From: Microlunatus sagamiharensis | GTDB lineage: Bacteria > Actinomycetota > Actinomycetes > Propionibacteriales > Propionibacteriaceae | NCBI RefSeq assembly: GCF_900105785.1 | Contig: NZ_LT629799.1 | Location: 3,968,001 to 4,032,000 of the forward strand | Reading direction: 5' to 3' | Length of the DNA stretch: 64,000 nucleotides | In this document: positions 44,135 through 52,619 of the stretch, piece after piece | Layout of the letters: each line of letters begins with the position of its first letter | How positions within the stretch are numbered: position 1 is the first letter of the stretch | The notes under the pieces: generated by a model | What the model saw: the letters and a program-made list of their open reading frames with translations, nothing else | Databases searched by the model: none | What the model was told of the DNA's origin: nothing | Program-made: the position numbers and the translations under genes

Positions 44135-45147
44135 GAGCGGGCGGTGACGGAGTCGCGCAGCGCCGGGATGATCGTCTCGCCGTACGCGCGCAGCGTCTCC
44201 TCCTTGTTGTCGTGCTGGAGGTAGACCGAGAACTGGTCGACGCCGAGCGCCTTCAGCTCACCGAGCTTGGCGATGTGGTCGTCCGCGGTCCCGAGCAGGC
44301 AGAAGCGGTCGACGATCTCGTCGGGCACGAAGGCCGTGTGGGTGTTCCCCGCGCGGCCGTGCTCGTTGTAGTCGTAGCCCTCGCGCGCCTTGATGTAGTC
44401 GGTCAGCGCGTGCGGGACGGAGCTCTCGGCGCCGTACTTGGCGACGATGTCGGCGACGTGGTTGCCGACCATCCCGCCGAACCAGCGGCTCTGGTCGCGC
44501 ATGTGCGGCAGGTCGGTCCCCACGTACGCGGGCGCGGCGACGCAGAAGGTGAGCGCATCCGGGTCACGACCGGCGTTGCTCGCCGCCGTGCGGACCGCCT
44601 CGATCATCCAGCGGGCGATGTCGACGTCGGCCAGCTGCAGGATGAAGCCGTCGCCGACCTCTCCGGCCGCCTTGAGCGCGAGCGGCCCGTACGCGGCGAT
44701 CCACACCTCGAGCTCCGACGTGGTCGCCCACGGGAAGCGGATCGTCGAGCCGTTGTAGTCGACCGCGCGGCAGTTCGCGAGCTCGCGGATGACGTGCGTC
44801 GCCTCGCGCATGTCGCGCACGGTCGTCGGCTTGCCGTTGGTCACGCGGACCGCCGAGTCGCCGCGGCCGATGCCGCACACGGTCCGGTTGCCGAACATCT
44901 CGTTCAGCGTCGCGAAGACCGACGCGGTGACCGTCCAGTCCCGGGTCGCCGGGTTGGTGACCATCGGGCCGACGATGACGCGGTTCGTGCGCGACAGGAT
45001 CTGGCTGTAGATGACGTACGGCTCCTGCCACAGCAGGTGCGAGTCGAACGTCCACACGTACTCGAACCCGTGCGCCTCGGCCAGCTCCGCGAGCTGGACG
45101 GTCCGCCACGCGGGCGGGTTGGTCTGCAGGACGACCCCGAACTTCAC
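44131..45147 (-). CDS. LLM-class F420-dependent oxidoreductase (TIGR03842-like)
   Basis: 338 aa TIM-barrel luciferase-like protein: KFGVVLQTNPPAWRTVQLAELAEAHGFEYVWTFDSH at the N-terminus, GPMVTNPATRDWTVTASVFATLNEM, CGIGRGDSAVR and FSVYLQHDNKEETLRAYG. It resembles the CPS_4043/TIGR03842 group, thought to use cofactor F420. The reaction is unknown. Its place between dihydropyrimidinase and the ABC genes suggests it acts on the same pyrimidine- or hydantoin-type compound. Starts at GTG 45147 without an obvious ribosome site. Confidence 0.85.
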   Translation of the reverse strand: MKFGVVLQTNPPAWRTVQLAELAEAHGFEYVWTFDSHLLWQEPYVIYSQILSRTNRVIVGPMVTNPATRDWTVTASVFATLNEMFGNRTVCGIGRGDSAVRVTNGKPTTVRDMREATHVIRELANCRAVDYNGSTIRFPWATTSELEVWIAAYGPLALKAAGEVGDGFILQLADVDIARWMIEAVRTAASNAGRDPDALTFCVAAPAYVGTDLPHMRDQSRWFGGMVGNHVADIVAKYGAESSVPHALTDYIKAREGYDYNEHGRAGNTHTAFVPDEIVDRFCLLGTADDHIAKLGELKALGVDQFSVYLQHDNKEETLRAYGETIIPALRDSVTARS

Positions 45148-45194
45148 GAGGCAGACCCCCCGTCCGTCGCCCGGGCAGCGGGCCCGGCCACGCT

Positions 45195-45255
45195 CCCTGA
45201 GCTCGTCGAAGGGCTCTCGAGCTCTGCGGTCCGAGGCCCTTCGACAGGCTCAGGG
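45195..45255. repeat. Inverted pair of the 19-bp repeat inside the operon
   Basis: CCCTGAGCTCGTCGAAGGG (45195-45213, two changes) and CCCTTCGACAGGCTCAGGG (45237-45255) face each other in the 139-bp gap between the dihydropyrimidinase and LLM genes. The stem could attenuate read-through into the transport genes. Confidence 0.8.
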
Positions 45256-45286
45256 ATCGTGGTGGCGTACGTGCCCATCGCTCGCG

Positions 45287-46723
45287 TCATACGAGGTACT
45301 GCGTCAGGTCGCGCTTGAGGAACTTCCCGTGGCTCTTCGAGCCCACGTACCCGGACCCGTCCACGAGGACCGAGCCGCGGGACATCACCCAGTCCACGTG
45401 GCCGTCGATCTCGTAGCCCTCCCAGGCCGAGTAGTCCATGTTCATGTGGTGGCTCTTCCCGAGTCCGATCGAGGTGTGGCCCTGCGGGTCGTAGACGACC
45501 AGGTCGGCGTCGGCGCCGGGCTGGACGACGCCCTTGCGCCCGTACAGGCCGAACATCCGTGCCGGGGTGGTGGCGATCAGCTCGACCCAGCGCGACAGCG
45601 TGATCTCGCCGGTGACGACGCCCTGGTAGAGCAGGTCGACGCGGTGCTCGATCGAGCCGATGCCGTTGGGGATGGCGCGGAAGTCGCCCTGGCCCATGTC
45701 CTTCTGGCCCTTCATGCAGAAGGGGCAGTGGTCGGTCGAGACGGTCTGCAGGTCGTTGGTCCGCAGCGCGCGCCACATGGCGTCCTGGTGGCCCTCGGCG
45801 CGCGAGCGCAGCGGCGTCGAGCAGACCCACTTGGCCCCCTCGAAGCTGCCCCACTCCTTCCCCTCGGCGCCGAGCTGCTCCTCCAGCGACAGGTAGAGGT
45901 ACTGCGGGCAGGTCTCGCCGAACACGTTCTGCCCGCGGTCGCGGGCCGCGGCGAGCTGCTCCACGGCCTGCTTGGCGCTGACGTGCACGACGTAGAGCGG
46001 GGCGCCGGTGAGGTCGGCCAGCATGATCGCGCGGTGCGTGGCCTCCTCCTCCATCTGCCACGCGCGGGCGATGCCGTGGAAGTACGGCGTGGTCTTGCCG
46101 GCGTCGTAGAGCTGCTCGGCGAGGACGTCGATCGCAGGCCCGTTCTCGGCGTGCATCATCGTCAGCAGGCCGGTCTCGCGGGACTTCTGCATCGCGCGCA
46201 GGATCTGTGCGTCGTCGGAGTAGAAGACGCCCGGGTAGGCCATGAACAGCTTGAAGCTCGTGATGCCCTCGTCGACCAACGAGTCCATCGCCTTGAGCGA
46301 GAACTCGTCGACGCCGCCGACGATCTGGTGGAAGCCGTAGTCGACCGCGCACTCGCCGGCCGCCTTCTCGTGCCAGGCGGCGAGGCCGTCCTCGACCCGC
46401 TCGCCGGAGCGCTGGATGGCGAAGTCGATGATGCTCGTCGTCCCGCCCCAGGCCGCGGCGCGCGTCCCGGTCTCGAACGTGTCCGACGCCTCGGTGCCGC
46501 CGAAGGGCATCTGCATGTGCGTGTGCGCGTCGATGCCGCCCGGGATCACGTACTTGCCCGTCGCGTCGACCACCTGGTCGACGGAGGCCTTCAGGTCGGT
46601 CCCGAGGAGCTGCGAGCCGGGCGTCAGGACGGCGGCGATCGTCTCGCCGTCGACGAGGACGTCGGCCTGGGCGGTCCCCGTCGCGTTGACGACGGTGCCG
46701 CCGGTGATCAGTGTCGTGCTCAC
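45287..46723 (-). CDS. hydA: Dihydropyrimidinase / D-hydantoinase
   Basis: 478 aa amidohydrolase. Binuclear zinc site: GGIDAHTHMQMPFGG (HxH), the carbamylated lysine in SFKLFMAYPG, MMHAENG, YVVHVSAKQ and STDHCPF. FETGTRAAAWGGTTSIIDFA is typical of dihydropyrimidinases. It opens dihydrouracil, dihydrothymine or hydantoins to N-carbamoyl products, which the nitrilase-type enzyme upstream in the operon can then hydrolyse. GTG 46723 was chosen by homology start (STTLITGGTVVNA) and the GAGAGGGG upstream. Confidence 0.93.
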   Translation of the reverse strand: MSTTLITGGTVVNATGTAQADVLVDGETIAAVLTPGSQLLGTDLKASVDQVVDATGKYVIPGGIDAHTHMQMPFGGTEASDTFETGTRAAAWGGTTSIIDFAIQRSGERVEDGLAAWHEKAAGECAVDYGFHQIVGGVDEFSLKAMDSLVDEGITSFKLFMAYPGVFYSDDAQILRAMQKSRETGLLTMMHAENGPAIDVLAEQLYDAGKTTPYFHGIARAWQMEEEATHRAIMLADLTGAPLYVVHVSAKQAVEQLAAARDRGQNVFGETCPQYLYLSLEEQLGAEGKEWGSFEGAKWVCSTPLRSRAEGHQDAMWRALRTNDLQTVSTDHCPFCMKGQKDMGQGDFRAIPNGIGSIEHRVDLLYQGVVTGEITLSRWVELIATTPARMFGLYGRKGVVQPGADADLVVYDPQGHTSIGLGKSHHMNMDYSAWEGYEIDGHVDWVMSRGSVLVDGSGYVGSKSHGKFLKRDLTQYLV

Positions 46724-46748
46724 GCCCGTACGCCCCTCTCCCCCTGGT

Positions 46749-46815
46749 GGCGACCACTGGTCACCAGTGGTCGCTCTCCCGCCCTGCTGACGACCACACC
46801 TGACCACTGGTCGCC
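46749..46815. promoter_or_regulatory. Palindrome cluster upstream of the dihydropyrimidinase gene
   Basis: GCGACCACTGGT-C-ACCAGTGGTCGC (46750-46774) is a perfect 25-nt palindrome. GACCACTGGTC recurs at 46802-46812, and the segment 46801-46815 is an inverse near-copy of 46749-46763. Together they make two or three sites of a GACCA-C-TGGTC operator, or a double hairpin, in the 130-bp gap before hydA. Confidence 0.6.
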
Positions 46816-46853
46816 GGGGGAGGGAGGTGCGACGCGCGCGAAGCCGGGCGCGC

Positions 46854-47702
46854 TCACGGCTTGGGGATGCTCGTGTAGGAGTCCGGGCGGCGGTCCCGGT
46901 AGAACTGCCAGGCGTTGCGGACCTCGCGGATCATGTCGAGGTCGAGGTCGCGGACGACGACCTCCTCGGAGTCCTTCGACCCCATCGGCCCGACCAGGTT
47001 GCCCTGCGGGTCGACGAACTGGCTCGACCCGTAGAACGTGACCGCCTCGTCGCCGTACTCGTTGTCCTCGCGCCCGACGCGGTTGGGTGCGGCGACGAAG
47101 TAGCCGTTGGCGGCCGCGGCGGCGGGCTGCTCGATCTCCCACAGCCGGTTCGACAGGCCCGGCTTCGTGGCGTTGGGGTTGAAGACGATCTGCGCACCGT
47201 TGAGGCCGAGCTCGCGCCAGCCCTCCGGGAAGTGGCGGTCGTAGCAGATGTAGACCCCGATCGGGCCGACCTTGGTCTGGAAGACGGGGTAGCCGAGGTT
47301 GCCGGGGCGGAAGTAGAACTTCTCCCAGAACTTCTCGAGGTTCGGGATGTGGTGCTTGCGGTACTTGCCGAGGACCGTCCCGTCGGCGTCGACCACCACG
47401 GCGGTGTTGTAGTAGACGCCCGGGATCTCCTCCTCGTAGATCGGGAGGACCATCACGATCCCGAGCTCGGCGGCCAGCGCGGCGAAGCGCTGCACGACCG
47501 GCCCGTCGGCCGGCTCGGCGTAGTCGTAGTACTTCACGTCCTCGGTGATGCCGAAGTAGGGCCCGTAGAAGAGCTCCTGGAAGCAGATGATCTGCGCCCC
47601 GTCGGCGGCCGCCTCGCGGGCGAAGCGCTCGTGGAGATCGAGCATCGAGTCCTTGTCGCCCGTCCACGTCGTCTGGGTGATCGCTGCTCTGACGATGGTC
47701 AC
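46854..47702 (-). CDS. Nitrilase-superfamily N-carbamoyl amidase (beta-ureidopropionase-like)
   Basis: 282 aa. The catalytic triad is visible as Glu in IICFQELFYG, Lys in LGKYRKHHIP and Cys in VYICYDRHFPEGW. The sequence resembles beta-ureidopropionase and N-carbamoyl-D-amino-acid hydrolases. It would release ammonia, CO2 and a beta- or alpha-amino acid from the dihydropyrimidinase product. GTG 47702 has GGAG 9 nt upstream; 47708 is too close. First gene of the minus-strand operon. Confidence 0.9.
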   Translation of the reverse strand: MTIVRAAITQTTWTGDKDSMLDLHERFAREAAADGAQIICFQELFYGPYFGITEDVKYYDYAEPADGPVVQRFAALAAELGIVMVLPIYEEEIPGVYYNTAVVVDADGTVLGKYRKHHIPNLEKFWEKFYFRPGNLGYPVFQTKVGPIGVYICYDRHFPEGWRELGLNGAQIVFNPNATKPGLSNRLWEIEQPAAAAANGYFVAAPNRVGREDNEYGDEAVTFYGSSQFVDPQGNLVGPMGSKDSEEVVVRDLDLDMIREVRNAWQFYRDRRPDSYTSIPKP

Positions 47703-47777
47703 TGCCACGCTCTCCGTCCCGCCGCTGGGTACCCCTTCCGGGGTGAGGAAGTGAACATCACCGGAGTTCCGGCCCCG

Positions 47778-47792
47778 TGTCAACGGATGACA
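47778..47792. promoter_or_regulatory. Candidate operator TGTCA-N5-TGACA
   Basis: An inverted repeat TGTCA-acgga-TGACA lies in the 169-bp divergent gap between the nitrilase operon and the phosphotransferase gene. No regulator gene is adjacent. A short hairpin ACCCC-ttcc-GGGGT precedes it, nearer the nitrilase start. Confidence 0.4.
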
Positions 47793-47871
47793 GCCACATG
47801 ACGAAGAACTGAGAAGGATCAGGGTCCGCAGGCACCGTGAGCAGGCCGGGTCGGTGCTCTACGCTGCCGCG

Positions 47872-48711
47872 GTGTCGGTGGCGCTGAGCACGGAGCCGGG
47901 GGACGAGGTCCTCCAGGCGCGGGAGGACCGTCCCGTCGTGCGGCACGGGGACCAGGTCCGCCACCCGCGCAACCCGTGGTCGGAGTCGGTGCAGTCGCTC
48001 CTGGCCTACCTCGCCGAGGCCGGCTTCGCCGAGGCGCCGCGGCCAGGCGGGGTCGTCGGCGACCACGACGACGTCAGCTACATCGAGGGCATCTCCGGCG
48101 ACGAGGCCTGCACGCTCGTCCAGTCCGACGAGGCGGTCGCCGAGGTCGCCCAGCTGCTGCGGCGCTACCACGACACGGTCGAGGCCTGGCAGCCCGACGA
48201 GGAGCCCGTCTGGTTCGACGGCCGGCGGGGGACCGGGAGCCTGCCCGGCGAGCTCGTCTGCCACGGCGACCCCGGCCCCTGGAACCTCGTCTGGGACCTC
48301 TGCCGCCCGGTCGGTGAGCAGCTGGTCGGCCTGATCGACTGGGAGTACGCCTCCGTCGGCACCCGCCTGACCGACATCGGCTACGCCCTGCACTACCTCG
48401 CCCCGCTGCGCGACCGCAGCTACTGGCACGGCGTGCTCGGGATGGCCCGTAAGCCGCGCCGGCGGCACCGGATGGCCGTCTTCGCCGAGGCGTACGGCGT
48501 CCGGCTCGACGAGGACCTCGTGGAGGCGGTCGTGGCCTCGCAGCAGGCCGGGGTGCAGATGATGATCGACCTGGCCGCGCTCGGGCGTCCGCGGCAGGTC
48601 CAGCTGATCGCCGCCGGGGAGCTCGAGCGCGAGCAGCGGGCCGTGGACTGGACCGAGCGGCACCGGCACAAGTTCAGCCTCGCGGGCGTGACGGTGGCGC
48701 CGGACGCCTGA
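47872..48711 (+). CDS. APH-family phosphotransferase
   Basis: 279 aa kinase-like protein. The Brenner motif CHGDPGPWNLVWD and the metal motif LIDWEYASVGTRLTDIGYAL are intact, so it can bind ATP and phosphorylate something. The N-lobe is short. APH-like genes in soil actinobacteria often act on small hydroxylated compounds; resistance is only one option. TACGCT (47860-47865) ends 6 nt before GTG 47872, favouring that leaderless start. Confidence 0.82.
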   Translation: MSVALSTEPGDEVLQAREDRPVVRHGDQVRHPRNPWSESVQSLLAYLAEAGFAEAPRPGGVVGDHDDVSYIEGISGDEACTLVQSDEAVAEVAQLLRRYHDTVEAWQPDEEPVWFDGRRGTGSLPGELVCHGDPGPWNLVWDLCRPVGEQLVGLIDWEYASVGTRLTDIGYALHYLAPLRDRSYWHGVLGMARKPRRRHRMAVFAEAYGVRLDEDLVEAVVASQQAGVQMMIDLAALGRPRQVQLIAAGELEREQRAVDWTERHRHKFSLAGVTVAPDA

Positions 48712-48733
48712 GTCCACGACCTCTCCGGTCGAG

Positions 48734-48751
48734 TCGAACACATGTTCTAAT
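48734..48751 (+). promoter_or_regulatory. SOS (LexA) box overlapping a leaderless promoter
   Basis: TCGAACACATGTTCTA (48734-48749) matches the actinobacterial LexA consensus TCGAAC-N4-GTTCGA in 14 of 16 positions, counting the free spacer, with intact GAAC/GTTC cores. TCTAAT (48746-48751) is a good -10 box ending 6 nt before ATG 48758, so LexA bound here would cover it. Confidence 0.8.
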
Positions 48752-48757
48752 AAGGGC

Positions 48758-49078
48758 ATGTCGCGGCACGGACCTGACCCCGAACGCCTCTTCTTCGGCC
48801 GGCTCGTCGGCACCGCCCGGCAGCTGGCCGCCGACCAGGGCTCGATCGCCGACTCGATCGACGTGATCCGCCGGACGGCGAGCGGGCACGAGGACCTGCT
48901 CGTCCAGGGTGCCGGGCTCGGGATCGGTGCCTGGTCGGTGAACCCCGGCCTGCCGACCGACATCCTCGCCGCCAGCCTCCTGGTCGGCAGCATGCCGCGC
49001 CTCGAGCTCGACGTGCTCCTGCACTGGATCACCGTCGGCCAGCAGCGTGGCCTCAGCGGCGCGCGCTACCGGGCCTGA
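48758..49078 (+). CDS. SOS-controlled 106-aa protein of unknown function
   Basis: 106 aa, not recognised. The N-terminal helix is RLFFGRLVGTARQLAADQGS; then IADSIDVIRRTASGHEDLLVQGAGLGIGAWS, and a hydrophobic C-terminal segment PTDILAASLLVGSMPRLELDVLLHWI. There is no membrane helix of full length, no cysteine and no nuclease motif. The LexA box placed on its promoter is the main clue: it is probably induced by DNA damage. Known small SOS proteins inhibit division or modify polymerases, but no similarity is visible. It is followed by four repeat copies. Confidence 0.7.
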   Translation: MSRHGPDPERLFFGRLVGTARQLAADQGSIADSIDVIRRTASGHEDLLVQGAGLGIGAWSVNPGLPTDILAASLLVGSMPRLELDVLLHWITVGQQRGLSGARYRA

Positions 49079-49095
49079 GCGGTACGGTCCGCCGG

Positions 49096-49279
49096 CCCTT
49101 CGACAGGCTCAGGGGTCGTGGCTGGGCCTCGTCGACTGTGGGGTGGACAGGGATACGGGCTCGACCACGATCCCTGAGCTTGTCGAAGGGCGGTGGTTCC
49201 GTGCGGACGGGGCCCTTCGACAGGCTCAGGGATCGTGGTTGGGTCTCGCGCAGAGATGAGCCCTTCGACAGGCTCAGGG
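49096..49279. repeat. Cluster of four 19-bp repeats
   Basis: Copies at 49096-49114 (reverse), 49172-49190 (forward, one change), 49213-49231 (reverse) and 49261-49279 (reverse). The 49172 and 49213 copies share flanks ACCACGAT/ATCGTGGT, giving a longer stem of about 27 bp. They fill the 213-bp convergent gap between the SOS gene and the sugar transporter genes. Confidence 0.85.
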
Positions 49280-49291
49280 GTCGAGGTCGGC

Positions 49292-50194
49292 TCAGCGGAT
49301 GCCGGAGGTCGCGAACCCCTGGACGAACCAGCGCTGGAAGACCAGGAAGAGCACGACCAGGGGCCCGACGGTGATCAGCGTCATCGCCATCAGGGCGCCG
49401 TAGTCGGTCTGGTACTGCCCCTGCAGGAACTGCAGCCCGATCGGGAGGGTGTAGAGGCTGGGGTCGCGCAGCACGATCAGCGGCCAGAGGAAGTCGTTCC
49501 ACTGGTACATCAGGCTGAGCAGCGTCAGGACCGCGAGCAGCGGCTTCGACAGCGGCAGCACGATGCTGACGAAGATCCGCACCGGGCCGGCGCCGTCGAT
49601 CTTGGCCGCCTCGATGAGCTCGTTGGGGATCGCCAGCATGAACTGCCGGGCCAGGAAGATGCCGAAGGTCGCCGCCGCACCCGGGATGATCACGGCCCAG
49701 AAGGTGCCGACCAGGCCGAGGGCGTTCACGAGCCGGAACTGCGGCACGAGGATCGCCTGCGTCGGGATCATCATCGTCGAGAGCAGGACGAGGAAGAGCG
49801 GCGTCTTCAGCGGGAAGCGCAGCTTGGCGAAGCCGTAGCCGGCCATCACGCTCACCACCACCGAGATGATCGTGGTGAGGGCGGTGACGGTGACCGAGTT
49901 GGAGAACCAGGCGCCGACCGGCCACGCGTCGAAGACGCGCGCGAAGTTGTCGAGCGAGACGTCGGTCGGCAGCAGGTCGAGCTCGGAGGAGAAGACGGAC
50001 TGGCCGGACAGCGCGGTGACGACCATGACCCACAGCGGGAAGGCCATGACCACCGCGACGACGACCGCCACGACGACGCGGACGACCACCGCGACCTTGG
50101 AGCGTGTACGCCTCGACATCGGCCCGCGGGCGGTGCTGGCCGGCGCGGCCTCGCGGCCGTGCAGGGCCGCGGCCTGCGGGGTGGTGACGGCCAT
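49292..50194 (-). CDS. Carbohydrate ABC transporter permease (MalG-type)
   Basis: 300 aa, six membrane helices after a ~35-aa basic head (MSRRTRSK). The EAA loop is IPNELIEAAKIDGAGPVRIFVSIVLPLSKPLL, which docks on the ATPase. No ATPase gene adjoins this operon, so it probably borrows a shared MsiK/UgpC-type ATPase. It ends the three-gene operon, 16 bp after the MalF-type gene. Confidence 0.92.
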   Translation of the reverse strand: MAVTTPQAAALHGREAAPASTARGPMSRRTRSKVAVVVRVVVAVVVAVVMAFPLWVMVVTALSGQSVFSSELDLLPTDVSLDNFARVFDAWPVGAWFSNSVTVTALTTIISVVVSVMAGYGFAKLRFPLKTPLFLVLLSTMMIPTQAILVPQFRLVNALGLVGTFWAVIIPGAAATFGIFLARQFMLAIPNELIEAAKIDGAGPVRIFVSIVLPLSKPLLAVLTLLSLMYQWNDFLWPLIVLRDPSLYTLPIGLQFLQGQYQTDYGALMAMTLITVGPLVVLFLVFQRWFVQGFATSGIR

Positions 50195-50210
50195 CAGCGG
50201 CTCCTGACTC

Positions 50211-51170
50211 TCATGCGACCACGTCCCGGTTGCGGTTCGCGCGCCACTGCACGATGGTGAAGATCAGCGTGAGGACGAAGATCACGACGCCGATCGCCGC
50301 GCCGTAGCCCTGGTCGCGGGTCGGCCCGAACGCCACCTTGTACGCCCACGTGCCCAGCACCTCGGTGCTGTTGCCGGGCCCGCCGTTGGTCAGCACGAAG
50401 ATCGTGTCGAAGACCTGGAAGCTGTAGATCACGTTCATGATGATCAGGAAGAACGTGGCCGGCCCGACCAGCGGGAACGTGATGTGGCGGAAGCGCTGCC
50501 AGCCGTTGGCGCCCTCCAGCCCCGCCGCCTCGTAGAGGTCGCCGGGCACGGCCTGGAGCGCCGCGAGGTAGATGATCATGCTGAACCCCACCCGGATCCA
50601 GACGGTCACCAGCACGACCGAGGTGAACGCCCAGAAGCCGTTCGACTGCCAGGGGACGCCGCCGTTCGCGCCGAGCGCCAGCAGCAGCTTGTTCACCACC
50701 CCGATGACCTCGTTGTAGAGGAAGGTGCCGATGAGCCCGACCGAGACGCCCGAGATCACCAGCGGCAGGTAGACGACGGTGCGCCAGACCTTGCGCCAGG
50801 GCAGCACCGAGTTCATCAGCACCGCGAGCGCGAGCCCGAGGCCCATGCTCAGCGGGACGGTGATGATCGTGAAGACCGCCGTGTTGACCAGGGCCCGCAG
50901 GAAGGTCGGGTCGGACAGCATCGTCGTGTAGTTCTCGAGCCCGCGAGGGGTGCTCGTACCGGTCAGCGGCGAGACCTTGCGGGTCGAGTAGTAGAACGAC
51001 CCGAGCATCGGCAGGATCAGGAACGCCAGCGCCAGCAGCACCGACGGACCGACGAAGAGCAGCGCCGAGGGCTCCCACAACGAGCGCCCGCGGCGGCGCG
51101 ACGAGGGCTGCGAGCCCCCCGCCGGGGCGACGGGGTTCTCGCCGGCGGCCAGCGCGGCCGCCGAGCTCAC
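50211..51170 (-). CDS. Carbohydrate ABC transporter permease (MalF-type)
   Basis: 319 aa, six helices. Typical ALLFVGPSVLLALAFLILPMLGSFYYS N-terminal helix, EAA loop VPGDLYEAAGLEGANGWQRFRHITFPLVGP and FVLTNGGPGNSTEVLGTWAYK. The GTG start overlaps the binding-protein stop by 4 nt. Pairs with the MalG-type protein to form the channel. Confidence 0.92.
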   Translation of the reverse strand: MSSAAALAAGENPVAPAGGSQPSSRRRGRSLWEPSALLFVGPSVLLALAFLILPMLGSFYYSTRKVSPLTGTSTPRGLENYTTMLSDPTFLRALVNTAVFTIITVPLSMGLGLALAVLMNSVLPWRKVWRTVVYLPLVISGVSVGLIGTFLYNEVIGVVNKLLLALGANGGVPWQSNGFWAFTSVVLVTVWIRVGFSMIIYLAALQAVPGDLYEAAGLEGANGWQRFRHITFPLVGPATFFLIIMNVIYSFQVFDTIFVLTNGGPGNSTEVLGTWAYKVAFGPTRDQGYGAAIGVVIFVLTLIFTIVQWRANRNRDVVA

Positions 51171-52483
51171 TGCACGGCCTTCTGCACCGCCGCGGCCAGC
51201 GCGGCCGTGGTGTCCGCCGACGACCTGCCGCCGAGGAAGGCCTTCTCGAGCTCGTTCTGGAGCGCGAGGTTGAGGTCGGCGAACTGCGGCACCGTCACCT
51301 GCGAGACCTGCTCCGGCGTCAGGGTCTTGGCCTGCAGAACGAAGGGCGCCATCAGGTCGGGCCGGATGTCGAAGTCGAGCTGCGACGACGTCAGGCTCTT
51401 CAGCGTCGGCAGCTGGTTGGTGGCCTGGCAGTAGGTGCGCATCGCGTCCTCGGTGACGAGGTACTGCAGGAACTTCGTCGCGGCCTCGGTGTTCTTGCCG
51501 TCCTTCGGCGCGACGACGGCGTTGCCGCCGAGGTCGGTCGAGGCGGCCACGTCGCGCGGCTGCGGCATCGCGCCGTACTCGAACTTCTTCTTGACCCCGT
51601 CGTCGATCCCGGGGACGAGGAAGCTGCCCGCGAAGGCCATCGCGACGGTGCCCGAGATGAAGGCACCGTCGGGGTAGGTCGTGCTCTTGACCGAGCTGTT
51701 CTTGGCGACCCATCCACGGTCGAAGAAGCTCTTGGTGAAGTCGACGGCCTTGCGTCCGGCGTCGGAGTCGATCGCGGCGCTCTTGAGGTCGGGGCCCAGC
51801 AGGGCGCCGCCGGCCTCGAAGAGCCAGGTGAGCCAGCGGTACGCGCCCGCGCTCTGCCAGTCGTAGATGAAGGCCGACTGGCCGCTCTTGGTGACCTTGG
51901 CCAGCTTGTTCGCCGCGTCGGTGAACTGCTCCCAGGTCCAGGCCTCCTCCAGCGTCGTCGGCACGTCGGTGATGCCGGCGGCCTCGAAGGCGTCGAGGCG
52001 GTAGAGGATCGCGGTGGTGTCGATCTGGTGCGGGGCGCCGTACGGCTTGCCGTTCGCGACGACGGCCTGGAAGAGCCCGGGCTCGAAGGCGTTCGCGTCG
52101 AGGCTCGCCGACAGGTCGAGCAGGACGTCCTGGCTCGTGTACTGCCCCATGTCGATGTAGGAGACGCGGAAGAGGTCCGGCGGGTTACCGGCCTGGAAGC
52201 GGGTGTCCAGGTTGGTCTGCACGCTGGCGTACGGAACCGTGTCGGTCTTGATCGTGATGCCCGGGTTGGCCTGCTCGAAGGCGGCGATGACGGCGTCGAA
52301 CGCTGCCTTCTCGCCCTCGCCGGACCAGTTGACGAAGGTCAGCTCGACCGGGGCGCCGGCGCTGGCGCTGGTGGTGGGGGCGCTGCTGCCCGCCTTGCTG
52401 GTGAGCCCGGAGCAGGCGCTCAGCCCCACGGCGGCCCCGAGGCCGAGACCACCTGCCAGGACCTGTCGACGGTTCAAAGCCAT
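51167..52483 (-). CDS. Sugar ABC transporter substrate-binding lipoprotein
   Basis: 438 aa. Signal RRQVLAGGLGLGAAVGLSACSG with lipobox LSAC, then a Ser/Ala/Thr linker and a family-1 extracellular solute-binding body: VELTFVNWSGEGEKAAFDAVIAAFEQANPGI, YGAPHQIDTTAILYRLDAFEAAGI, and YPDGAFISGTVAMAFAGSFLVPGI. Sugar identity is unknown, and no glycosidase lies in the operon. A nested palindrome upstream (52576-52602) is the likely control site. Confidence 0.92.
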   Translation of the reverse strand: MALNRRQVLAGGLGLGAAVGLSACSGLTSKAGSSAPTTSASAGAPVELTFVNWSGEGEKAAFDAVIAAFEQANPGITIKTDTVPYASVQTNLDTRFQAGNPPDLFRVSYIDMGQYTSQDVLLDLSASLDANAFEPGLFQAVVANGKPYGAPHQIDTTAILYRLDAFEAAGITDVPTTLEEAWTWEQFTDAANKLAKVTKSGQSAFIYDWQSAGAYRWLTWLFEAGGALLGPDLKSAAIDSDAGRKAVDFTKSFFDRGWVAKNSSVKSTTYPDGAFISGTVAMAFAGSFLVPGIDDGVKKKFEYGAMPQPRDVAASTDLGGNAVVAPKDGKNTEAATKFLQYLVTEDAMRTYCQATNQLPTLKSLTSSQLDFDIRPDLMAPFVLQAKTLTPEQVSQVTVPQFADLNLALQNELEKAFLGGRSSADTTAALAAAVQKAVQ

Positions 52484-52575
52484 TGGGTCGTTCCTCTCCC
52501 TCGAGTGCTGCCGATGATGGCAGGCACCCTGCCTTCCCGACCTCCGGTGGGGTCGGATGCACCGTCCGTCGTGAC

Positions 52576-52602
52576 GCATATCGCCCTGACCAGGCCATAT
52601 GC
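52576..52602. promoter_or_regulatory. Nested palindrome upstream of the sugar ABC operon
   Basis: GCATAT-cgc-CCTG-ac-CAGG-cc-ATATGC spans 27 bp, symmetric apart from one spacer base. It lies between ilvA and the binding-protein gene. The outer arms are AT-rich and could overlap a promoter; a LacI-type repressor is one possible partner. Confidence 0.5.
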
Positions 52603-52619
52603 ACGAGAGGGCTGGGTTC

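Noticed and set aside
47872-48711. Aminoglycoside resistance gene
   Set aside because: It has the generic APH kinase motifs only; nothing ties it to a drug, so I kept the family name.
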